Assembly (NCBI GenBank): GCA_023488645.1
Contig: JAMDDL010000074.1
Span: 1-6,486, forward strand
Direction of reading: 5' to 3'
Source: Actinomycetota bacterium
Lineage (GTDB): Bacteria; Actinomycetota; Humimicrobiia; Humimicrobiales; Humimicrobiaceae
DNA length: 6,486 bases
Shown here piece by piece: positions 1 through 5,864 of this stretch; position 1 is the first letter of the stretch, and the number at the start of each line of letters is the position of its first letter. A program made the translations under genes and the position numbers. The notes beneath the pieces are model-generated. The model was not told the origin of the DNA. It made no database searches and saw nothing but the letters and a program-made list of their open reading frames with translations.

Positions 1-129
1 AGTAGCAGTTATGGTAACAGAGCTATTTACTGCTGCCGGGTTAGGGACAGCAACTGCATTAGAGGTCACAGGACACTGGATGTCTTTTATGCCCTCTGTA
101 GTCTGATTGTATTCTGTTGTTTTATTTGG
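1..129 (-). pseudogene. Fragment of an Ig-like-domain surface protein, open at the window edge
   Basis: Read on the minus strand, 129 down to 1 is an uninterrupted 43-codon stretch preceded directly by a TAG at 132-130, with no ATG. It contains the phrase CPVTSNAVAVPNPAAVNSSV followed by a Thr/Ile-rich strand. This PVTSN-x-PNPaaVN-s-VTiTAt pattern is typical of the start of Ig-like or PKD-like repeats in large secreted or S-layer-type proteins of bacteria and archaea (family knowledge from memory). The frame stays open leftward, so only an interior slice is seen, cut at its N-terminal side near 110-129 where the epimerase sequence begins on the other strand. It has no plausible start, so it is either a gene remnant at a rearrangement or one side of a chimeric join. 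Assignment rests on residue pattern alone. The opposite-strand frame from 2 to 106 is also open but less protein-like. Confidence 0.5.
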
Positions 130-893
130 CTACCGTTGATATTAACTTTAAAGGCACTGTTAATGTTGCAGAAGCATGTAAGAGAAAAGGCATCAGAAGA
201 TTTTCATTTGCCTCAACCGCAGCAGTTTACGGTTTTCATATTGATGGTCTTGCTGATGAAGAACATCCGACTAATCCTCAATCAGAATACGCTAAAAGCA
301 GGGTTGATTGCGACAATGCATTAATGAAAATGGCAGATGATAAATTTTTTCCGGTAAGCTTCAGACAGGCTACTGTCATGGGTGCTTCTTCCAGATGGAG
401 ATATGACCTTGCAGTTAATACTCTTGTACGGGATGCTTATTTTAAAGGAGTTTTATATGTAGATGCCGGGGGTAGTGCATGGAGGCCATTTGTAGATATC
501 AGCGATGTTGCTGATGCCCATATATTGGCAGTAACGTGCCCTGAAAATAAAATCAGGGGTGGCAGTATATTTAATCTTGTTTATGACAATTTTCAGATTC
601 TTGATTTGGCACATAGGATAAAATATGTTTTAAAAGACAAAAAGCATATTGAAGTTGAAGTTGACTATACCAGAAAAGAAGCAAGAAGTTACAGGACAAC
701 TGGCGAAAAGCTGAAAAAAGTACTTGGTTTTATTCCTCAGGTTTCCATAGAAGAAACCGCTCTTGACATGTATTGCAAACTTGAAAAAGGCCTTTATAAT
801 GATTTCAATAATCCATATTACTACAATATGCAGTGGATGCTGCTATTGATGGATATGGAAAGAAGATTAAAAATTATCGGGAAGGTGCTGTAG
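117..893 (+). CDS. NAD-dependent epimerase/dehydratase (extended SDR), 5'-truncated
   Basis: Extended short-chain dehydrogenase/reductase of the type that interconverts or dehydrates nucleotide sugars. The visible 258 residues begin in the middle of the fold. INFKGTVNVAEACKRKGIRR (9-28) and FASTAAVYG (31-39, catalytic Ser/Thr region) are canonical, as are FRQATVMG (82-89), RYDLAVNT (95-102) and WRPFVDISDVADAH (122-135). The N-terminal GxxGxxG Rossmann strand and roughly the first 80 residues are absent. In-frame stops lie upstream at 99-101, and the nearest start, TTG at 117, has no ribosome binding site, so 117 is a formal start only. The active-site motif reads YAKSR (58-62), with Arg (AGG) where SDRs normally have Lys. 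A product could not bind NAD in the usual way, so the gene is probably dead here or broken by a rearrangement or assembly join around 100-130. It ends WMLLLMDMERRLKIIGKVL. The next gene starts 121 bp downstream. Confidence 0.8.
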   Translation: MFYLATVDINFKGTVNVAEACKRKGIRRFSFASTAAVYGFHIDGLADEEHPTNPQSEYAKSRVDCDNALMKMADDKFFPVSFRQATVMGASSRWRYDLAVNTLVRDAYFKGVLYVDAGGSAWRPFVDISDVADAHILAVTCPENKIRGGSIFNLVYDNFQILDLAHRIKYVLKDKKHIEVEVDYTRKEARSYRTTGEKLKKVLGFIPQVSIEETALDMYCKLEKGLYNDFNNPYYYNMQWMLLLMDMERRLKIIGKVL

Positions 894-909
894 CGGATTA
901 CAGTGCAGG

Positions 910-937
910 AAACCAGAAACCGTCCGGTTTATGGTTT
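910..937 (+). terminator. Hairpin after the epimerase gene, probable terminator
   Basis: Arms 910-921 and 926-937 pair over 12 positions with one G/A mismatch (916/931) around a 4-base loop (GTCC). The T-run (935-938, then AT) is short and partly inside the stem, so termination strength is uncertain. It sits 17 bp past the epimerase stop and before the radical SAM gene, and would separate the two as transcription units. Confidence 0.45.
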
Positions 938-1014
938 TATTAATGTAGTTGTGAAAATAAAGATTTTGGCGATAGTAAAGAATTAAGATATCAAATGAAA
1001 AAAGTGAAATTAAG

Positions 1015-2403
1015 ATGAAAATATTATTCGTATATCCTGACATCAATATCAGAGGCGGAGCCTTAAGCTATCATTACGGACTTGGCTCGCTGTCTTCTGT
1101 ATTAAAGAAAAATGGTCATCAGACCGCTCTGCAATATATGTATGGTTCTTATAATCCTAAACCTCTCATGCAAAAGATAGAAGAATTTAAGCCTGACATA
1201 ATAGGTATAACAGCCGTAAGTTTCCAATATAAATTTATAAAGAGGATTTTAAAGGATATAAGCGGATATGGCATTTTTACTATTTGCGGAGGTCCCCATA
1301 TTTCACTTTCTCAATATGAGCTTGAAAGAACTGAAAACCTGGATGCTATTTGTATTGGTGAGGGCGAATTTGCACTTTTAGAGCTTGTAAATGCTCTTGA
1401 AAAAAATGAAGACATCACACATATTCGAAATATCTGGGTTAAAAAAGATGGTAAAATATTCTCTAACCCATGCAGACCTTTTATTGAAGATATCGATAAG
1501 CTTCCCTTTGTTGACAGGGAGCTTATCGATTTCCAGGAAATTATATATTCAGATTACGACAGAGCAGAATTCATGGCTTCAAGAGGATGTCCTTACAGCT
1601 GTACTTATTGCTCAAACGTCGGATTGAGAAAAATATCAGAAGGGAAATACGTGAGGTTTCGAAGTGTAGAAAGCATAATTGCAGAAATTAAGGATGTAAT
1701 TACAAGGTATAAGGTAAAATCAATATATTTAAATGATGATGTTTTCACTATTAACAAGGAATATGTTGCAGCATTCTGTAAAATGTACAAAGAAGAAATC
1801 GGATATCCCTTTGAGATAAACACCAGGGTTGAAAACCTCACATTCGGAATGCTGCAGATGTTAAAGGATGCAGGCTGCTACAGAATAGCCATGGGGCTTG
1901 AACAGGGTGATGAAAAATTCAGAAAAGAAATTTTAAACAGGCCTATGAGTAATAGCAAAATAGAAGAGGCTTTTATTATGGCAAAAAAAGTTGGGCTTAT
2001 GACTAAAACCTTTAATATTGTGGGATTTCCTTTTGAAACGGCTGATATTCATATGGGAACCGTAAATCTTAACAGAAAAATCCAGCCTTCGAGTGCTGTT
2101 ATTTATGTTTATGAGCCTTATCCTGGTACTCCATTATATGACATGTGTATTGAAAATAATTTTATTGAAAAAGAAAGAGAAAACGAGGAATTTATCTCAA
2201 GAACTGATACTATTCTTAAACTTCCGATGTTTCCAAGAGAAGATATCATAAAATGCTACAAAAGATTTTCGTGGAGAATTTATAGAGGCAAATCATTTAA
2301 AAGGGCTTTTCTTTTTAAACTGTATTATTCAAAATACGGAGAGATTCTTATAAAACTCATGGCTCCTTTTAAAAAGAAAATACAGAAGTTTGCAGTTAAA
2401 TAA
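1015..2403 (+). CDS. B12-binding-domain radical SAM protein
   Basis: 462-residue protein of the B12-binding-domain radical SAM class (the broad group containing BchE- and HpnJ-like enzymes). It uses a [4Fe-4S] cluster and S-adenosylmethionine for radical chemistry on an unknown substrate. The N-terminal Rossmann-like cobalamin domain (1-150) starts MKILFVYPD, followed by HYGLGSLSSVL (20-30), CGGPH (91-95) and IGEGE (114-118). The DxHxxG base-off cobalamin motif is not visible, as in many members. The radical SAM domain begins MASRGCPYSCTYCSN, with cluster ligands C192, C196 and C199. YLNDDVFT (238-245), MGLEQGD (293-299), NIVGFPFET (334-342) and EPYPGTPLYD (367-376) complete the TIM-barrel signatures. 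The basic C-terminus (420-462) is typical. ATG at 1015 is chosen because the first beta strand begins there and no upstream in-frame start exists; the Shine-Dalgarno is weak. A seven-codon ORF (995-1018) overlaps the start as ATGA. Methylase, cyclase or other activity cannot be told from sequence. Confidence 0.9.
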   Translation: MKILFVYPDINIRGGALSYHYGLGSLSSVLKKNGHQTALQYMYGSYNPKPLMQKIEEFKPDIIGITAVSFQYKFIKRILKDISGYGIFTICGGPHISLSQYELERTENLDAICIGEGEFALLELVNALEKNEDITHIRNIWVKKDGKIFSNPCRPFIEDIDKLPFVDRELIDFQEIIYSDYDRAEFMASRGCPYSCTYCSNVGLRKISEGKYVRFRSVESIIAEIKDVITRYKVKSIYLNDDVFTINKEYVAAFCKMYKEEIGYPFEINTRVENLTFGMLQMLKDAGCYRIAMGLEQGDEKFRKEILNRPMSNSKIEEAFIMAKKVGLMTKTFNIVGFPFETADIHMGTVNLNRKIQPSSAVIYVYEPYPGTPLYDMCIENNFIEKERENEEFISRTDTILKLPMFPREDIIKCYKRFSWRIYRGKSFKRAFLFKLYYSKYGEILIKLMAPFKKKIQKFAVK

Positions 2404-2432
2404 CCAATATTTGCTGTTTAATTTAATTGGTT
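2402..2432 (+). other. Short inverted repeat at the stop of the radical SAM gene
   Basis: AACCAAT (2402-2408, including the last two bases of the TAA) pairs perfectly with ATTGGTT (2426-2432) across a 17-base AT-rich loop. No long T-run follows, so it is at most a weak transcript-end structure. The remainder of the gap to 2540 is AT-rich with no gene seen on either strand. Confidence 0.25.
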
Positions 2433-2540
2433 TATAAAAGTCAGGAATAGCTTTATTGATGTTAAAACTTACTTTTGAAAAGGAACTTACTGAAAATAGA
2501 TTTACCTGGTAATTATTTAAGGCCTTATAATTAAATACCT

Positions 2541-2583
2541 GGCAGGCAGGAGAAAATTAAACAAGCCTGTCTTTTTCTTTTTT
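2541..2583 (+). terminator. Terminator-like hairpin and T-run for the plus-strand unit
   Basis: GGCAGGC (2541-2547) pairs with GCCTGTC (2565-2571), seven pairs with one G-U, around a 17-base loop. It is followed immediately by T5-C-T6 (2572-2583). In the plus direction this has the form of an intrinsic terminator for the 1015-2403 gene. In the minus direction no T-run follows. The T-run is also the Lys-rich C-terminal coding region of the convergent membrane-protein gene, which weakens the case because the T-run may be there for coding reasons. Confidence 0.4.
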
Positions 2584-3591
2584 AGCAATCAGCGGCCTGA
2601 TTGCATAAACTAAACCACCGATTACTCCCATAATCAGGGACATGGCAAGCAGAAGTAATGAACACATTACTGCTTTTGCATTCTGGGTCTCGAGTGATAC
2701 CATTAAAAATACGAGAGAACCTTCTCTGACCCCAATTCCGCCAAGTGATATGGGAAGCATGGATATTATGGAAACCACCGGGACAATGAAGATAAATGCA
2801 GTTAAATCAAGACTTATCCCAAGTGCTCTGGATGCCAGCCAGTAGTTTATTACAACAGCAAGTTGCAGTGTCAAGCTGTAAAACAATACTTTAATAATAG
2901 TCAATTTATATTTTTTGAAAGATAAAAAAGTGTTATAGACATTTTTTAATTTTTCAAACAGCTTGCTGAGAAATTTTATTTTTTTTGCAAGTTTTTTAAG
3001 TCCGAATTTATTAGGATTTAAGATTAAAAAAAAGATGATAATGCTTAGTGCCAAAAAAATTACTATTGGAACTATTATTGATTTACCACCTATTGCAGTA
3101 AATCCCAAGAATAAGGCTGCAGCCGCAAACATCGCAGAAGCTATTATACCTGAGAGTCTTTCAACTACGAGAACTGAAACCGAAGAGCTCATGGGCAGTC
3201 CTGTTTTTTTTGTTACATCATAAGCTCTGTAAACATCTCCGCCTATACTTGTCGGCAGGAAGTTATTGAAAAATACACCTATTAATGTAGATGAAGCAAG
3301 TGATAAAATTGAAAGTCTGATACCCTGGGTTTTAAGTAGTGTCTGCCATCTGTATGCAGTTATCCAGATTCCGTAAACAATGGTTGAAAATGATAATAAA
3401 GCCAAGGTTATGTCTATTTCTTTTAATGTGACTGAAATGGTTTTAAAATCTTTAAACTGCGAGGATATTAGATATATTATCAAACCAACGCTGATAGCTA
3501 TCCTTAATGTTGTATTTATTATTTTTTTGTATCTAAGGTAAAAATCTCTGACTTTTTTAAGAATGTTTTTCATTCCTGCCGTACTTTTCAT
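2557..3591 (-). CDS. Flippase-like membrane protein (UPF0104 / LPG-synthase TM-domain family)
   Basis: 344-residue polytopic inner-membrane protein with about seven or eight hydrophobic segments, roughly at 28-44, 60-82, 96-115, 134-165, 169-192, 233-256, 262-284 and 292-333. Family hallmarks are FNNFLPTSIGGDVYRAY (108-124), VERLSG (143-148) and MLPISLGGIGVREG (278-291). These match the membrane domain shared by lysylphosphatidylglycerol synthases, archaeal AglD-type proteins and 'flippase-like' proteins (TIGR00374 type). The C-terminal aminoacyltransferase domain of true LPG synthases is absent: the protein stops at a basic tail (KKEKDRLV). It is often found beside glycosyltransferases, so a role in handling a lipid-linked sugar is inferred, not shown. 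It is the last gene of the minus-strand operon. ATG at 3591 overlaps the glycosyltransferase gene by 35 bp. ATG at 3573 is an alternative (17-bp overlap), and neither start has a clear ribosome binding site. Confidence 0.85.
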   Translation of the reverse strand: MKSTAGMKNILKKVRDFYLRYKKIINTTLRIAISVGLIIYLISSQFKDFKTISVTLKEIDITLALLSFSTIVYGIWITAYRWQTLLKTQGIRLSILSLASSTLIGVFFNNFLPTSIGGDVYRAYDVTKKTGLPMSSSVSVLVVERLSGIIASAMFAAAALFLGFTAIGGKSIIVPIVIFLALSIIIFFLILNPNKFGLKKLAKKIKFLSKLFEKLKNVYNTFLSFKKYKLTIIKVLFYSLTLQLAVVINYWLASRALGISLDLTAFIFIVPVVSIISMLPISLGGIGVREGSLVFLMVSLETQNAKAVMCSLLLLAMSLIMGVIGGLVYAIRPLIAKKEKDRLV

Positions 3592-4795
3592 TTCTGGAAA
3601 TTAAATCATAATAAATGGGGATAAAGTTTGAAAAAGTGTTATCCCATGTAAACTTTTCCAGAACTCTTTGTCTTGACAATTGTCCTATTGTTTTTGCAAT
3701 ATTTTCATTTTCGAGTAAATAAACAAGTTTCTCAATGAAGGAGTCTGTATTGCCATATTCAGCATAAATTCCGGTTTCACCCATAATCTCCCGATTGGTG
3801 TCTGTATCAAAAGCTATGCAGGGAAGACCTACGGCCATATATCCGAAAAGTTTGCCGTTTGCTTCGGTTTTCGAAAGCTTCAGCGATACTCCTATATCTC
3901 CCAAATTTAAATATTTTGGTGCATCCTCATGCGGAATCTTGCCTGTAAACGTTATATATTTATTTACTCCAAATTCTTCTGCCATATTTGAATAATATTC
4001 AATATCGGGGAAACCTACAATTAAGAAGTGCACATTCTTATATCTTTTTATAACCTCAGGTACTGACCTAATCAGCAAATCAATTCCCTGATACTTTGAC
4101 AGCACCCCAAGATATATTACTATTTTTCTGTCTTCTGGCAGGTTTAATTTTGCCCTTATATCCGCAGTATTATAACCAGGATGAAAATCATCGGTATTTG
4201 TTCCCTCAACAAAACTTACAACTTTTTGAGGATTTACCGGAAAGTTCTTTATAAAGTAGTCTTTTGCCTGAATTGAGCTGAATATTATTATTTGAGGCCA
4301 TTTATTTACCATATTTTCAAGCCATCGGTTAAATTTAAATGAGAGACTTTCCTTTTTTACAAATCCATGGTCAAGCATCTCACCGGTCATACTACCTTGG
4401 TAATCGGCCACGAGCGGTTTTCTTATAAAAAATTGAACAAATCTGCCGACAAAAACTCCTTCATGAAGATGGGCATGTATAATATCGGGCTTAAGCCTGA
4501 CAGCAGCCCCAAGTGCTTTAAAGCATAAAAGAATATCGAGATAATATTTATGAAAGGATGGTCCTGCATCAAGCTTTTTATACCACGGGATATTAATCAT
4601 TCTTTCAATTTCAAAGCCGGCAATATCTCTTCCGATATGATATGTAACAAGAACGACCTTTATTCCTCTTTTAGTTAAAGATTTTAATTCTTCAAGTATT
4701 TTTACATGGCATCCTCTGTCAGCAAAAAAAGGTGTTGGTGCTATCATTAAAATCTTTAAAAGTTTTTGTCTTTCAGAAAAATTGATTGTTTCCAA
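3557..4795 (-). CDS. GT4-family glycosyltransferase
   Basis: 412-residue retaining glycosyltransferase with a GT-B fold, expected to transfer a sugar from a nucleotide-sugar donor to a glycan or lipid-linked acceptor at the cytoplasmic face. The N-terminal domain has ILMIAPTPFFADRGCHV (15-31), the acceptor-side loop, and DIIHAHLHEG (104-113). The C-terminal donor domain has IYLGVLSKYQGIDLLI (227-242), FLIVGFPD (257-264) and KTEANGKLFGYMAVGLPCIA (309-328). In that last block E311 is present, but the second glutamate of the usual E-x7-E motif falls on a glycine (G318) in a one-residue-shorter loop, a variant seen in some members. The start is TTG at 4795, three bases after the upstream stop. 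The first Met (residue 17) lies inside the first beta strand, so it is too late. A loose purine run (GAGAAAAGA) precedes the start. The C-terminus repeats RNEK twice, and this repeat encodes the next gene's start region. Donor and acceptor are unknown. Confidence 0.9.
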   Translation of the reverse strand: METINFSERQKLLKILMIAPTPFFADRGCHVKILEELKSLTKRGIKVVLVTYHIGRDIAGFEIERMINIPWYKKLDAGPSFHKYYLDILLCFKALGAAVRLKPDIIHAHLHEGVFVGRFVQFFIRKPLVADYQGSMTGEMLDHGFVKKESLSFKFNRWLENMVNKWPQIIIFSSIQAKDYFIKNFPVNPQKVVSFVEGTNTDDFHPGYNTADIRAKLNLPEDRKIVIYLGVLSKYQGIDLLIRSVPEVIKRYKNVHFLIVGFPDIEYYSNMAEEFGVNKYITFTGKIPHEDAPKYLNLGDIGVSLKLSKTEANGKLFGYMAVGLPCIAFDTDTNREIMGETGIYAEYGNTDSFIEKLVYLLENENIAKTIGQLSRQRVLEKFTWDNTFSNFIPIYYDLISRNEKYGRNEKHS

Positions 4796-4798
4796 TAT

Positions 4799-5803
4799 TT
4801 AATCTTTTCTCAGGCTGTCTTTTAGAAATATTTTGAGATATTCTCTGGGAATTCCTATAAATGTTTTCCTCCAGCACCTGTCACAGTTAATACAGGGACT
4901 CAAATTGTCTATTTTTTTATTCCCGAAGCTTCTTCGGATGTCCTGCATGGTTTTATTATTAAAAATTACTTTTATAGAATCCTCATTAGCATCTCCAACC
5001 GGCAGTTCGCCATAAAAATCCTGCGGGCAAAGATGAACTTTGCCGTCATAAAAAATTGTAAGTGCATACCATGGAAATGTGCAAGACATGAATTTTGCTT
5101 TTTTCCTGTCTGTTTTTGCAACACCCTTAATATTAAGAAGCCCGCCCCAGTTATGAGGAGTTCTTATTACAAGCTTATCAAGAGGAAGGTTTTCAAAGTT
5201 TTTAATGAACTCTTCTTTTTGAATCTGAAACTCTCTTTGGGAAATTCCCTCGTCAAATTCCATAACCTGTAAGCTTGTAAAAGGAGTTCTGGAATTTAAT
5301 TCTTTTTTTATTTTTAAAAAACCAATAATATTACTTAAAGTATTTTCATACATAGCGCCAACCCTGTTTTTTTCATAAGTCGTCCTGGTATAACCGTCAA
5401 ATGAAAACGAAATCAGGTTTAAGCCTGAAGTAATCAGTTTCCTTGAAAGCTCCGGAGTAAGAAGTACGCCATTTGTATGAATGCGGGTTTTTATATTGTT
5501 TTTACCGGCGTACTTAATCATTTCAACAATTTGAGGATGAATCAGAGGTTCTCCTCTGTGAAAAAGGTTGACATCAAATACGTAATCCTTAACTTCATCA
5601 ATAATCTTCTTATAAAGTTTAAAATCCATGTCTCCCTTCATATTGACAGGCATTTCTTTGTTGACACAAAGCCTGCACTTTAAGTTGCACCTGGATGACG
5701 TTTCCACCCAAAGCCTTATTGGAAGGTAGCTTACTTTTTGTCTCTTAAAGATATAAGTAAAATATATTAAAAAAAGTCTTAACAGGTATTTAATTTTTTT
5801 CAT
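4799..5803 (-). CDS. Radical SAM protein with SPASM-like C-terminal domain
   Basis: 334-residue radical SAM enzyme of the compact MoaA/SPASM-like class. A basic, aromatic lead (1-30) ending YLPIRLWVE precedes the cluster motif CNLKCRLC, with ligands C39, C43 and C46. HRGEPLIHP (82-90) is the SAM-binding GGEP-like strand. HTNGVLL (109-115) and ISFSFDGYTRTTYEKNR (131-147) are further barrel signatures. The C-terminus carries C241 and C259 (SCTFPWYALTIFYDGKVHLC) and then CINCDRC (C304, C307, C310), a SPASM-type auxiliary Fe-S site, somewhat short of cysteines compared with full two-cluster SPASM domains. No precursor-peptide gene is nearby. The glycosyltransferase starts three bases after its stop. 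Proteins like this occur in polysaccharide clusters with unknown substrates, so sugar or lipid tailoring is an inference. The 61-bp upstream gap holds a 12-base AT palindrome (5839-5850) but no recognisable promoter or ribosome binding site. Confidence 0.88.
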   Translation of the reverse strand: MKKIKYLLRLFLIYFTYIFKRQKVSYLPIRLWVETSSRCNLKCRLCVNKEMPVNMKGDMDFKLYKKIIDEVKDYVFDVNLFHRGEPLIHPQIVEMIKYAGKNNIKTRIHTNGVLLTPELSRKLITSGLNLISFSFDGYTRTTYEKNRVGAMYENTLSNIIGFLKIKKELNSRTPFTSLQVMEFDEGISQREFQIQKEEFIKNFENLPLDKLVIRTPHNWGGLLNIKGVAKTDRKKAKFMSCTFPWYALTIFYDGKVHLCPQDFYGELPVGDANEDSIKVIFNNKTMQDIRRSFGNKKIDNLSPCINCDRCWRKTFIGIPREYLKIFLKDSLRKD

Positions 5804-5864
5804 TTCTAATTCTTTAAGAGTCTGTCAGTTTAAATATTAATTTTAAAATTACCTAAAAAAATTC

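Noticed and set aside
2..106. Plus-strand open frame with protein-like composition (MVTELFTAAGLGTATALEV)
   Set aside because: It is the mirror of the minus-strand frame, which carries the recognisable PVTSN/PNPAAVN Ig-like pattern; both cannot easily be real, and the plus frame matches nothing I know.
136..324. Plus-strand 62-codon frame inside the epimerase
   Set aside because: It lies wholly within the SDR frame, whose motifs are clear, and has no recognisable domain.
2642..3223. Plus-strand open frames opposite the membrane-protein gene
   Set aside because: They are antisense shadows of a gene with clear family motifs.
2557..3591. Full lysylphosphatidylglycerol synthase
   Set aside because: The C-terminal aminoacyl-transferring domain is missing; only the membrane domain is present.
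4799..5803. RiPP maturase with a precursor peptide
   Set aside because: I looked through the gaps at 894-1014, 2404-2556 and 5804-5864 for a short precursor-like ORF and saw none. The neighbours are glycan genes.
5839..5850. Perfect palindrome AATTTTAAAATT as an operator
   Set aside because: It is made only of A and T in a very AT-rich gap, so chance is likely, and no regulator gene is nearby.
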